A stretch of 64,000 nt of DNA, from assembly GCA_023375675.1 (NCBI GenBank), contig JALQBC010000008.1, forward strand, positions 992,001-1,056,000, in the 5' to 3' direction. Source of the stretch: Cytospora piceicola. Lineage: Eukaryota; Ascomycota; Sordariomycetes; Diaporthales; Cytosporaceae. The notes below the pieces were generated by a model. The model saw nothing but the letters and a program-made list of their open reading frames with translations, was not told the DNA's origin and made no database searches. Positions within the stretch are counted from its first letter, which is position 1; the number at the start of each line of letters is the position of its first letter. Shown here piece after piece: positions 44,411 through 54,971 of the stretch. Both the position numbers and the translations under genes were made by a program.

Positions 44411-46629
44411 GTTATCTATCTATATTAAGCTAAGGGATATTAGTTACCTTAATCCGGTTAAGCTTACTACTAAGCTTAAAATATATCTTCTGTTATTATA
44501 TATAGTTTAAATTAATCGGGTTACTAATAATAATAAGATTACAGATAAAAAATAGAGATAGTCTATAGAGATAGAAGATAAAGAACGCTATTTAGGTTTT
44601 AAAGTACCGAATAGCGAAGCGTCTCCGATCGATTATATACTTACTTTCTTATTAAAAGCCGTTTAAGCAGTATTATAATAAAAAAAACCCGACTTATAAG
44701 TAAAGCTAAACCTAGCTAATAGATATATGTTACTATACAGGTTTTAGCCGTTAGCTAAGTAAAGAGAACCCTATTAGCTGCCTTTACCTATAGAATTCGT
44801 TTTAGGCAGCTTTATATAAGATATATATTTTAGGTATATACTTAGTTAATAAAGATTAGTATTTTAAATCTGTTTTTCCGGGTCTGCTTACTATTTAGCC
44901 TATAGCAGTAAGGTAATATTCTAAAAGAATAAAGAACTTTAATCTAGGTATATACAGTATATTATTATACTAGACTAGTAGCTTTTAAAGCAAGATATTT
45001 CGTTTATAAGCTGAAAAATTAATAAAGTATATAGGTATAAGAAGATTCTGTTATATTAGACAGACGTTTATACTGTACTTTCGCTTACTTAAAATCTTAG
45101 GATTCTCTTAAGCTTTTTATTATAATCTTAAGCTCTTTTTACCTTTTAATTAAGAATATAATAACTAATTAAATAATAATTAAATAACCTATCTCTTTAT
45201 AACTTACCCCTTAATAACTAAGAATAACTACTATCCGCCTTACCGTTTAAAACCTCGGAAAGGCCTGTATATTCTATAAGTTAATATTACTTCCCTTTCC
45301 TCTTAATTATCCTTACTATAAATTAAGTACTTACGCTATTAAATAGTCGGCTCGGGACTTTATAGAATGTTAAATAAGGCTATCTTTAAACTCGAAGACG
45401 TTTATAACGTTATTATAAAGCTATTTATCTTAGGCTTTAACACTAAGAGAATTATCCTTAAAGACGCTACTAGCCGTATACGAAGCTTTATTTTTAAGGT
45501 ACGCTAGAACGCCGTATAAGCTAAGATTAAGCTATACTTAAAACGTAGTTAAAGAGTAGACGTAGAAATAACCTTTATATCTAATAAACACGACACGTTC
45601 GACCTTAAGATCGGCGGCGGTATTAATCGTACTATAGTTTACGGTCGTGTAAAGTTCGCAGTCACTAAGCTAGCCGAAAGCTAAAAGATTTATAACACCT
45701 CTTTATTTAATATCCTATAACCCGGATCCTCTCGCTTTAAACGTCGTACCGCTTATAAAGAGGAAGAGGAGGACGAAGATAAGAGTCGACAGATTATAAA
45801 AAATAAGGATAATAAGATATAAGGATTTAGTTTTAGTTTATTTATTTCGTTTTAGTTTATTAGAAAGATAAGCAGAAAAAGAATAAAACACTAGCTTTTA
45901 AAAGAATAGCACTATTATTTATTATTAGGTTCTAGAAAAAATCACTACTATTACTTATTAGGTTTTAAGAATTAGCTAAAGCGTTTATAACTTTGCTTAA
46001 TATTTATAAAGACGGGATAAAGATAGATTTTAATAGCTTAATATCTAGATATACCTAAAAGCTCGGTATCGTGTTATAAAAACTGAATAGAATATATCCC
46101 GTACTTAATTCTCCGTTCTCTCCGTTCTTTATATTCCTTTATTATTAACTAAGTAAATTAGGGATCTCTTTATTAATCTTAATTTAGTATTTTAGGTTAC
46201 CTTTTAGTAGTAAACTAACGATTAACTTATAATATAACTTTCCGTTCTAGCAGGTAGCCTTTATTATACTTATATAGTCCTAAGCCTAATCATTTTAACT
46301 TCCGGCCTTAAACCGAACTATTATCGTAAGCCTATAATATTACGTTCTGCTAGCCTTTATTAACCGCTTTATTAACGCCGTTAGCGCCTTTATTCGCGCC
46401 TTTATTCGCGCCTTCGTTAATAGCTCTATTAAGCCTTCCGCCGTAACAGACCTTATAATATATAACTTAAACAGGTATTTATAAAAGCTTAAGACAGACG
46501 ATTACCTAATAGCGGTAGGCCTACGATAAGTTAGTATATATAAGTATAAGCTAGGCCCGGGTTATATACCTCGTTATACTCCGGAGAAGTAGGCTCGCCG
46601 AAGTCGTTAAATATACGCTAATATTATAA
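44411..46629. other. Element interior, right part, nothing firmly traceable
   Basis: RIP-saturated. One moderately open plus-strand stretch at ~45,360-45,780 contains a K/E-rich end (KEEEDEDKSRQIIK) but earlier codons are ambiguous. No gene called. Confidence 0.35.
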
Positions 46630-47000
46630 CGCAACGTAGATTAAGCGGTTAAAAGTATCGACAGCTAAGTCGTTATATATAACCGTAAAAGGTATCGTAA
46701 CTATTACCTAAGCAGTTATATATTCTATAATAAACCGACCGTAAAGGTATTATAGCTTCCTGTATCGCTTTTCCTACTCGGTATAGCCTAAGCCGGCAGT
46801 AAAAAGCATTATAATATACGTTACGTATTCCGTAGCGGACCGACTATAAGAGGTATTATAGCCTAGTATCGCTTTTCCTACTCGGTATAGCCCGGACCGA
46901 CCGTAACAGACCGGCCGTAAAAGGTATCGTAGCTTAATATCGCCTTTCCTACTCGGTATAACTTAAACCGACCGTAGCAGACCGACTATAAGATACACTA
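46630..47000 (-). repeat. Right subterminal repeat array (mirror of the left array)
   Basis: About four to five units share GTAAAAGGTATCGTAGC, CGCTTTTCCTACTCGGTATA and CCGACCGTA words at ~46,680, 46,740, 46,840, 46,910 and 46,965. Their complement (ATACCGAGTA, GATACCTTTTAC) is the left array's unit, so the arrays face each other across the element. Confidence 0.7.
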
Positions 47001-47145
47001 GAAATACTACCTATACGGCTACGGTTAGATAATCAGTAGTCTATTTAACGTAATAGAGTTAGACGATTAAGACTCGAAGGTCGAGATAGTTACGATTAAG
47101 ACTTAAAAACTAATTCGAAAGTCGAGGATATACTTTAAAGACATA

Positions 47146-47285
47146 GTTTTAACTTACAATATATATATCACACTCGAAAATACACTCTGAAAACAGTCTT
47201 AAACTCGAAAATACACTCTAAAACCCCGTATGAGATAGTGTCTCAGGAGTTAAGACCTGCCGAAAATGGGAAAAAATCGCTCTCG
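47146..47285 (-). repeat. Right terminal inverted repeat
   Basis: Inverted partner of 28,508-28,640. This copy keeps a few more TG/CA dinucleotides (for example GTGTATTTTCGAGTGTG in complement), so it appears slightly less mutated than the left copy. Internal short tandem duplication: the CACTCGAAAATACACTCT block occurs twice (47,171 and 47,203 areas). Confidence 0.85.
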
Positions 47286-47286
47286 G

Positions 47287-47731
47287 TTAACAAAGGGGCT
47301 CCGTTCGGCCCAGGTATCGTGAGCAGCTCGCTGATCAAGGACCCTCAAGCGCTGAGAATCTCCACGAAGCTCAATGGCAAGACCGTTCAGGTTGGTGGCA
47401 GCATTCTTTGTTCACGAACGCCTCGAGCTAACAATCTCGTAGGACTCTACCACGGAAGACATGATTTTCAATGTTGCCAAGACAATTGCCTTCCTGAGCC
47501 AAGGCACAACACTATTGCCAGGAGACCTTCTCTTCACTGGGACGTAAGTTATGATCCATATCCCCGAGGGAGACGAGGTGCTGAACATCATTCCCTAGCC
47601 CCTCTGGAGTTGGTATGGGGATGAGGCCACAGGTATGGCTAAAGGATCGTGACGTTGTGGAGGTTAGCCTCGAGGGCATCGGAAGCTGCGTCAACACAGT
47701 CGAGTTTAGCAGCCTGCAGTCAAAGCTATAA
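47287..47731 (+). pseudogene. FAH-family gene, 3' half (separated from its 5' half by the element)
   Basis: Resumes as NKGAPFGPGIVSSSLIKDPQ, exactly the family continuation of ...WSLGKAFD at 28,493. Exons: to 47390, 47443-47543, 47599-47731, with introns GTTGGT...TCGTAG and GTAAGT...CCTAG. Joins give [65 protein letters not shown] and IGSCVNTVEF, ending at TAA 47731. No stop or frameshift in this half, so decay since insertion is slight. Before insertion the gene would have been an ordinary ~300-residue FAHD1-like enzyme; it cannot be expressed as one protein now. Confidence 0.9.
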
Positions 47732-48050
47732 GTTGACTGTGAGCTCAAAAGCGACGCTATTTGAGAGCAAATGCCGTCCATGACCCAAGCGCAGGAAAGG
47801 TTTATCTGATTATGCTCCTGTCACATGAGGCAGGCGAACTCTCTAGAAGCCTCATATTCACATTACCTCCGCAGTCTTGTTTTCGAAGGGGTGTGCATTA
47901 CCGTCCTGTTCCCCATCGTCATTACATTGGGAGTATACTGGCTGGAGCCTTGTTCCTGCCTCCTTGCTGCGAGGAACAAGGAGTGGAACTGTAGGTTAGT
48001 CTCCCATACCATATGAGGCATGTAGATCCTAGAAACCAGACCAGCCCTTT
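47732..48050. other. Intergenic between convergent FAH 3' half and RBR ligase
   Basis: No supported gene. A short ORF at 47,825-48,016 has one hydrophobic stretch but no start context or family; treated as chance. Confidence 0.5.
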
Positions 48051-50311
48051 CTAGTGTGGCTGATTATTTTCAACCGACGGTACAGGGTCGCCAACTTCCT
48101 GCACCACAGTCGGATCCCACCTCCTGTCATCGTCATCCACGATCCCCTCCTCAATCTCAGCAACTAGGTGCTCCTCCAGCAACCTGGCCCGTTCCGCTAC
48201 GACCAGCTCGTACCAGCGGAGCTCAGATCTGACCTTGACCTGAAGTTCCTGCTGCTGAACACTGAAAGACTCCAGGATCCGCGCCGTCTTGACCTGTATG
48301 GGCTTCTCCTCGATGGCCTGTTCGTCGTCGTCCGTCCAGAAGAACTGCTTGAGTTGTTCATCGCGATACTGCGGCCAGTGTTCCTTGGCTGCGCCGTCTT
48401 GAGAATTACCATTCTCGGGCTGGGTCCCAACCGGCTCGTCGATGGTGTTCTCAGACGCGTCCTGAAAAAGCTCGGCCTCGTACTGCTCCCACAGCTCTTT
48501 CTCTTTCTCTTCCAGCTTGATCTTGCTCGCACGTCGCAAATGGTTCATCTTGGCCACGTACTTGAACACAAGACCCTGCTCAGCTGTCTGGATTTGCAGA
48601 AGAAGCTCCCGCCGGCAGCGCTCGTGCTGATCCTTCAATACGCCTCTCTGATACTCATTCACCTCTCTCAGCAACGCCATCAAACCAGCATATTTAGTCG
48701 TAAACAGAACCTTCCGCCGGGTCTCCTTCGCCAGCCGTGCCCTTTCCAGCTTCTCTGACATCTCCGCCTCCATCCTCTCCTCCTCCATCCTCTCCTCCTC
48801 CATCCTCTCCTCCTCCTCCTTCCGCCTCTCCGCGTTCCGCCTGGCGCGTTGCTTGATCTCGTCCAGTTGCTTCTTCGTGCACCAGCACCACATTACCCCG
48901 CCGCACACCATACATACAAGATGGCCGCACCGGCACATGACGTTGGGGCACCCGGCGCGGTGCTCGATCATCGTGTGGCACCGGGGGCACCGCCTCCACC
49001 CCTCCTGGGCCGCAAGCCGCTGCACGAGCTCCATGTCCTTGTTCTTGGCGCACTGCACCGCGTCCGTGTGCGCAGCCTGCCGGCAGTCCATGCAGGTCAG
49101 GTGTCTGGACTTGCACCTGGCGCGGCGGAAGGGCGTGTTGGCTCTGTCGGAGGGGACGAAGAGCCCGCAGTCGGGTGTGGGGCAGTAGTATCGGGCTTGG
49201 ATTGGTGTCGAGTACTCTCGGCGTTTCTGCTTGTATTTCACGGAGAGGGCCCCGGATATGTTTCTGAGACAGGTCTTCTGGTCGACAGGGTTCATACAGC
49301 ATTTTGGCGGCCATTGGGCTTCACTCTCCAGCGCGTGCACGATGAGACGTTGGAAGCATGGTTTGCAATAGCTGTGACAACGCAACTTGACGAGTTTCCT
49401 TGATTTAAAGTTGTCGAAACAGGAAATACACTCCCTACAACGAAAAGTCAGCAAATAGACCGAGACAATACACAGGAGGTATGTTGGGATACAAACGCAG
49501 TCTCTTGACTCAGGTGGAGAGCTTGCTTTGTTATCTGGAGTCTCGACCTGAGGTCTGGATAATGCAATTCCCCTGTGGAACGATGATGAAAAAGGCCAAG
49601 ATACTGGTCTGTCTCACTGAGCCTTCGGAAAAGTTCCCTGAGAAGTTTCCACTTCTTGGGGTTGGAAGAAGAGGAGTTTGTGTTGGCTGTATGTGACCCG
49701 TTCTTTCGAGGTTCGAAGCTCGTCGTCTCCAGTGCAAAGTCGGTTTCATTCTCAGTTACTGGAGATGGCTTCATGGTAGTGGGCAAGGAAATTATGCCTT
49801 CACTCGGCGGAGGTGTATGGATTAGGCGGGTATCCAATGGCTCAGACGAGGAATGAGAGCCATCTGTCGTAGTTGGTTTGGATAGTACGCGATCAACCGC
49901 TTTACCCGTAACGACGACCCGGACCTTGTTTTTCGCTCGTTCGCCATTGTCTTCTGACTTCCACCTCTCCTCTTCCTGCAGGCGCAAGTGTACTTCCCTT
50001 TCAGCAGTAATCTGAGATAGAATGTTCTCGACCGACGCCCTGATGATACTATCCAGGGTCTCCGGAACGACCTGACTGAGTTCTTTGATAGCCTCTGGCA
50101 GCCCATATTTGGCGAGATTGACTTGCTGGCCGTCTTCGGATGGGGAAGACTCGTTGCCCTTGTTCAATGATTCTCTATCCTCGGACCTTATAGAGCGAGT
50201 CGTCGAGACTGTCGAGGTTATCCTGGACTGCCCACTTGGCTCCGTCATCGCATGTGCGGATTGATCAGTTGAAGGGAGAACAGCATTTGGACGGTCACGT
50301 TCCTGAGCCAT
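48051..50311 (-). CDS. RBR-type (RING-IBR-RING) E3 ubiquitin ligase
   Basis: Exons are 50311-49548 and 49434-48051. The intron at 49547-49435 (GTCGAG...TGTAG, with CTGAC branch-like site) joins ELHYPDLR to ECISCFDNF in frame, giving 715 residues. Residues 1-250 are disordered (MAQERDRPNAVLPST...). RING1 follows: CISCFDNF, RCHSYCKPC, PPKCC. The IBR has YYCPTPDCGLFV, CKSRHLTCMDC and HTDAVQC. RING2 is CPRCHTMIEHRAGCPNVMC then CGHLVCMVCGG; the Cys of the GCPNVMC motif aligns with the thioester cysteine of RBR ligases. A long E/R/K coiled coil with a MEEER repeat follows. The family transfers ubiquitin through a RING/HECT hybrid mechanism. Substrate unknown. The GTCGAG donor is weak, but it is the only one giving the right phase. 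Confidence 0.82.
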
Positions 50312-51014
50312 GTCCACGGATTTTGAACTTTTATAGCCGATGGTGATGCGGGTTGGTAGGAGGAAATGGAACCCGAACAGCATTTAGTAATGCAACATCG
50401 TACTGCAGAGAAGTAAAGGAACAGCCAGTAGGTTCGGCAGTATTGAAGTACTATCATATATATATATAGCGGCAAAAATTGGCCGCTGTAGTGGTGTGGA
50501 AGGTACGATAGGTTTGTTTACGGTGTAAAACAGGAGGCGATGATTGATGTGATTCTCATAGTTGTCTCGTATCGAGTCACATAAGTGCCGTTAGCCGTAT
50601 TTTAGCGGATTGACCGTGTCCCAACCTTGTGGTCGCCTGCCATTCTGGTCTGAACAGGAGAGCATCTGATTAGAATGCAGCTGCTAGAAGTATCTAGGTA
50701 TGGATGTGGTTGGATGGTGCGAGTGAGCTCGAACGCCGGGAAGGGCCTGTGCGAGCATCGTGCGTCCCGTTGTGCGTCGGTTCCCTTAAGCTAACTTGCT
50801 AGATGTACCTATACTGTGACGTGTTGGTGTTGTAGTCATATTGCTTTCAAGTGATACGCCAGTACACCCGAGGTATTGAAGACCTCTCGTGTCTATCACA
50901 TTTGGTAAGGAATGATACGGCGTGAAGACGGTCGTGGAGTGGCTCACTAGGAATCTGGTTAAGAGTACGAGTAAATGTACCATCTCCATCGTGCAATGTC
51001 ATTATCAGTTCTCC
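50312..51014. other. Intergenic
   Basis: RBR ligase promoter and palC 3' flank. A TATATATATATA run at ~50,456-50,467. No gene supported. Confidence 0.5.
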
Positions 51015-52634
51015 TCAATAGTAAGAAGAGACACTGCCAGGATATGCACCTGGGGTTGGTCGTGCTACTACTGTCTCTTCATCCGAACTATGTTCGTCGC
51101 CAAAGTCATCGCTACGGTCTGGTGGTGCCCGCATAGCATTTAACGTCAGGCTGTCAAGTACCGGCAAGTCGTATGGCTTGAGGGTATGTATCTCTCGCGC
51201 AGAGGGCATCTGTGTGAGTAACGTGCCGGCGGGTGTGATCGCCTGGGTGAACATCTGAGGATTATATACTGTCAACCTTCTCTCACTCTGAAGAGCCTCG
51301 CTGGGATGGAATAATATATGACAGATTCTTACCGTGTCATTTTGCTTGGCCCATTTCGCTTCCAGCATCTCGATGACCCGCGTCTCCTCAAGCTTACCCG
51401 CATCCGCGCCCCACGCCGTCCCCTTCTCGACCTTGCGATCTTCTCTCTTCTCCGCCCACTCCTTCTTCAGCTTGCTCAGCCCTGACGACTTCTCCGACGG
51501 GCTCCGGACCTCGACACCGAGCTCGTGCAGCGCTGCGTGGAGCCAGCCGATCGCGTTGCCCGTCTGCCCGCCCAGCTCGGCATCGACCCCGAAGAAACGG
51601 CATGCCTTGGCTCGGCTTGACCGCCTCAGGTCCTCGAGGTACCTGATGAAGCCATCGTTGAGCCGTCCATTCCCGCCGCCTCCTCCGTCTTCACCCTCAC
51701 CATGCCCCTTCTTGCTCCCGAAGCGCATAAGGCCGCCGCCGCCGGGGGAGCCCCCCTGTGAAGCACACAGCGAGTGGGCCTTGGCCGCGTGCTCCGAGGC
51801 GGCAAGACACAACCTGGCAAACAAGTGTGCCCGGACCTTTGGTATATCCGGAGCCTTGTACATCCACTCCTTGTCGTTGTTATTCCTATCCTGCGCCACG
51901 ACAGCCGGGTACGGGTCGTCCTTCAGCACAGCCAGCAGCGTCGCCTCCGCCAGCGCCAGCTCGCACTGCGCGCGGGCCGTCGCGGCGGAGATGTCGGCAC
52001 ACGGTGGCGGGGGTGACGAGGGGGAGGAGTGCTGGGGCCGCTCCGCGCGGCGCGCGAGGTAGTCGTACACGGAGGCCGCGTCGAGGAGGTGCCTGGTGGC
52101 GGCGGACACGGCGGCCTGGCGCTGCTGGGAGCCTATGGCGTACAGGTCGTCGGTGTTGGCGGTGGTGGTGGAGAAGAGGGGGTGCAGGGCGGCGCGGGCG
52201 AGGAGCGTGTAGGTGTAGCCGAGGGTGGCCAGGACGAAGGCGACCTCGTGCTCCAGGGTATGGGTCCGGACGCGGGCCTGCTCCTTCTTTCCGGGGATGG
52301 ACACTTCTGACAGGGTGGGGCGCCATTCTATGTCGAGGGGCGCGCTGGACCGCTGGATTATGCTGAAGATCTCGTCGCCGTTGCCGTTGGTGCGGTGGTT
52401 GAGGCCCGAGTCGACGGCTAGAAGGTGTGGGAGGTAGTTCGTTATAGCGGAGATTATGGTGGGGAGGTTGGAGGGTTGCGAGGAGGGCGGGAGGCGCTTG
52501 TGTTTCTTGAGCACATCTCGGACGACGCCACGGTGGGTGCTGGCGGTTAGGGGCAGGGAGGGGTGCGAATCGCAGGTGAAGGTCGAGGAGTAGGAGAAGC
52601 CGGAGGTTGTGGGGAGGACGAAAGGGTATGGCAT
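51015..52634 (-). CDS. palC: pH-response regulator PalC (BRO1-domain protein)
   Basis: Exon 1 is 52634-51333 and exon 2 is 51254-51015. The 78-bp intron (51332-51255, GTAAGA...CTCAG) contains no stop, so the frame is also open unspliced: 513 residues spliced, 539 if retained. The start [20 protein letters not shown] and the following [19 protein letters not shown] are characteristic of PalC. The BRO1-like helical body covers most of the protein ([59 protein letters not shown]). In Aspergillus and relatives, PalC links the PalH receptor complex to ESCRT-III and PalA/PalB, leading to PacC cleavage at alkaline pH. Divergent from alg6 with 500 bp between starts. Confidence 0.9.
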   Translation of the reverse strand: MPYPFVLPTTSGFSYSSTFTCDSHPSLPLTASTHRGVVRDVLKKHKRLPPSSQPSNLPTIISAITNYLPHLLAVDSGLNHRTNGNGDEIFSIIQRSSAPLDIEWRPTLSEVSIPGKKEQARVRTHTLEHEVAFVLATLGYTYTLLARAALHPLFSTTTANTDDLYAIGSQQRQAAVSAATRHLLDAASVYDYLARRAERPQHSSPSSPPPPCADISAATARAQCELALAEATLLAVLKDDPYPAVVAQDRNNNDKEWMYKAPDIPKVRAHLFARLCLAASEHAAKAHSLCASQGGSPGGGGLMRFGSKKGHGEGEDGGGGGNGRLNDGFIRYLEDLRRSSRAKACRFFGVDAELGGQTGNAIGWLHAALHELGVEVRSPSEKSSGLSKLKKEWAEKREDRKVEKGTAWGADAGKLEETRVIEMLEAKWAKQNDTVRICHILFHPSEALQSERRLTVYNPQMFTQAITPAGTLLTQMPSAREIHTLKPYDLPVLDSLTLNAMRAPPDRSDDFGDEHSSDEETVVARPTPGAYPGSVSSYY

Positions 52635-53134
52635 TTTGGTATGGATGCGACCAGATTGGTCTATAGGAGATTTATGGTTGTGGCCGTCGAGGAAGATGCA
52701 ATGCTCGCGACATGCATTCTGTAGGCAGTAGTATTACAAAAATCACAATACAACCTATAGCTACTATCCCGCGTCTTACTTTGTCGTCTTCCATGCTGCC
52801 ATGGGCTGCAGGGTACCATGCATGTAACGTCCCGCTGTCCCGCATGGCGCCACAGAACCTAAGATAGCGCCTAAGATAGTGAATGCCTGTAGTTTGGGGG
52901 CTGCCCCACTCTGACAACGGAAACTTGTAGCTGCCGATCCGGGGTTGTCGATGTTCGCGGGCTCCCGGTTCTGGACAGCTTCCAGTAATCTCTACCTAAG
53001 CTACTTAGTACCATAGTACAAACCCAGCACCTTCACGACGATCGGACTCCACCACCATTGACGCCCCTCACGACGACCTCAACCCTCCAATTGACCTTGT
53101 ATTGTTGTCCTGAATTGGACGCACAACAGTGGCA
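52635..53134. promoter_or_regulatory. Shared divergent promoter region of palC and alg6
   Basis: 500 bp between the two start codons. No consensus PacC site (GCCARG) was noticed by eye. The repeated word CCTAAGATAG(C/T)G occurs twice at ~52,858-52,880. Confidence 0.4.
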
Positions 53135-54971
53135 ATGGCTGGAACTCCCGGGTCGCACCACAAACCGCGCCGCAAGTTCAGGAAAGCCGGCGATGGACAT
53201 GGCCTCCAACTTTCCAAGTCCGAAACCCTCGTTCGAGCGCCCTCGTTCCCACTGGCGGCATTCCTCTGGCCAGCAAGAGGTTCTGTATCCAAATGGGAGG
53301 TACTACCTCTGGTTCTCATGGTAGTCGGGCTATTTAGGTGGGCAGCGGGACTCTGGGGATATTCAGGTGAGGACAAACCCAAGCCCGGCGCTGTTCTAAC
53401 TCCCTGTATACTAACACCGGTGTCCTCGTGCAGGCTTCCAGAAACCCCCGATGTTCGGCGACTACGAGGCGCAAAGGCACTGGATGGAGATCACCACCCA
53501 ACTACCCGTATCGCAATGGTACTTCTACGATTTACAGTGGTGGGGACTCGACTATCCGCCCCTGACGGCATACCACAGTTGGCTATGCGGCAAGATCGGT
53601 ACACTCATTGACCCGTCCTGGTTTGCTCTCTACACTTCTCGAGGGAACGAGGATCCCAACTTGAAGATATTCATGCGAGCGACGGTTATAGTCTCGGAAT
53701 ACCTCGTCTACGTCCCGGCGGTGGTCATGTTCGTCAGACGGTACAGCAAGCTCAATGGCATGTCCAACTGGTCTGCCTCAGTTGCCCTTGTCGCCATTCT
53801 CATGCAGCCCGGAACGATACTCATCGATCACATCCACTTCCAGTACAACACGGTCATGCTGGGCTTCGTCGCCGCTAGCATGTCTTCCATGATCGCCGGC
53901 CGCTTCTTCTGGGCTTCTATCTTCTTTGTCTGCGCATTGGGGTTCAAGCAGATGGCACTCTACTACGCCCTGCCTGTCTTCTTCTTCCTGTTAGGCAGCT
54001 GCCTGTTCCCGCGCATCAACATCCCCCGATTCCTCGGCATCGTGATCGGTACTGTCGCCGCGTTTGCCGTACTACTCCTGCCCTTGGTTGCGGGTGCCTT
54101 GCATGACACCGATCAAGGCATATCTACTAAGGCGGAGGTGGACACACCAGGTGCACATCTGCCCATTTTGCAGTGGATTGGAGATTACGTCCCTGACAAT
54201 GCATTCTATTGGCCTGTGATCACACAGCTGGTTCAGATGGTTCACCGTGTCTTCCCCTTTGCGAGAGGACTCTTCGAGGATAAGGTCGCCAACTTTTGGT
54301 GCGCTGTCAACGTGCTCATCAAGCTGCGGGATTATCCCTCGGACCTCCTGCAGAAGGCCTCTCTGGCCGCGACTCTGGCTTTCAGTCTCCCTCCCAATTT
54401 GATTCTGTTCTTCAAGCCTAAAAGGGAGCTCCTGCCGCTGGCATTCGCAGCCACCGCGTGGGCTTTCTTCCTGTTCAGCTTCCAGGTCCACGAGAAGAGC
54501 GTGCTCCTCCCGTTGATGCCCATGACCTTGCTCCTGGCCGGTAACAGTGGCCTCGGCAAGACCACCAGGGCCTGGGTTGGATTTGCCAACATTCTTGGGT
54601 CATGGACCATGTTCCCGCTCCTCGAACGGGTCCACCTCCGTGTGCCGTATGCCGTCTTCACCCTGTTGTGGGCATACCTCTTGGGTCTCCCGCCTACTTC
54701 GCTGAAGCCGTACTTCGAGGACGGATCCAGCCCCTTGGTGCAGTGGGGGACGTTCCTCATGCATGGTGCCTTCTATGTGGCCATGGCGGCCTGGCATGTC
54801 CTGGAGGCTTTCTTGTCGCCGCCAAATGACAAGCCGGACCTGTGGACGGTCGCCAACGTTGGGATCGGCGCAGCGGGCTTTGTCATCTGCTACCTGTGGT
54901 GTCTCTACCGTCTAGTTGTGGAGAGCCAGATCATTCCGAGGAGATGGGTTTCGAAGACGAAGACGCAGTAA
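53135..54971 (+). CDS. alg6: Dolichyl-P-glucose alpha-1,3-glucosyltransferase Alg6
   Basis: Exons are 53135-53366 and 53434-54971. The intron (GTGAGG...GTGCAG) joins ...LWGYS to GFQKPPMFGDYEAQRHWMEI, giving 589 residues. The lumenal GDYEAQRHWMEIT motif with LPVSQWYFYD and WWGLDYPPLTAYHSW is the hallmark of the ALG6/ALG8 family (GT57). QPGTILIDHIHFQYNTVMLG is also conserved. About ten membrane segments follow. The family adds the first glucose to Man9GlcNAc2-PP-dolichol in the ER. The wording matches Alg6 better than Alg8, by recognition. The N-terminal ~45 residues are basic and disordered, longer than in yeast. Confidence 0.92.

Larger units (their letters stand above)
28508..47285. mobile_element. 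Unclassified ~18.8 kb terminal-inverted-repeat element, RIP-saturated, inserted in the FAH gene
   Basis: Bounded exactly where the FAH coding sequence breaks off and resumes. The ends are inverted copies beginning CGAGAG on each side: left CGAGAGGCGAT, right end complement CGAGAGCGAT. The interior is very AT-rich, with CpA and TpG almost absent, TpA in great excess and CpG retained, the RIP pattern. At least six reading frames remain traceable (31.1, 33.8-34.2, 35.0-36.4, 37.4-37.7, 40.2-43.5, 43.8-44.4 kb). I found no reverse transcriptase, RNase H, integrase, tyrosine recombinase, helicase or polymerase motif by eye. A target-site duplication is not certain: left flank ends CCTCGACAA, right flank starts GTTAACAAAG. 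Size and long TIRs resemble giant DNA transposons in general, but class is not assigned. Confidence 0.85.

Noticed and set aside
28508..47285. Idea that the AT-rich block is a centromere core or a mitochondrial insertion
   Set aside because: It has defined inverted ends, sits precisely within an exon, is flanked by housekeeping genes, and its frames use RIP-type stops rather than a mitochondrial gene set.
28508..47285. Idea that the element is a Starship or a Polinton/Maverick
   Set aside because: No DUF3435-like recombinase near an end, and no recognisable protein-primed polymerase, integrase or capsid motif. Heavy RIP could hide these, so this is only not supported.
54332..54760. Antisense ORFs within alg6
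   Set aside because: Shadows of the alg6 coding strand.
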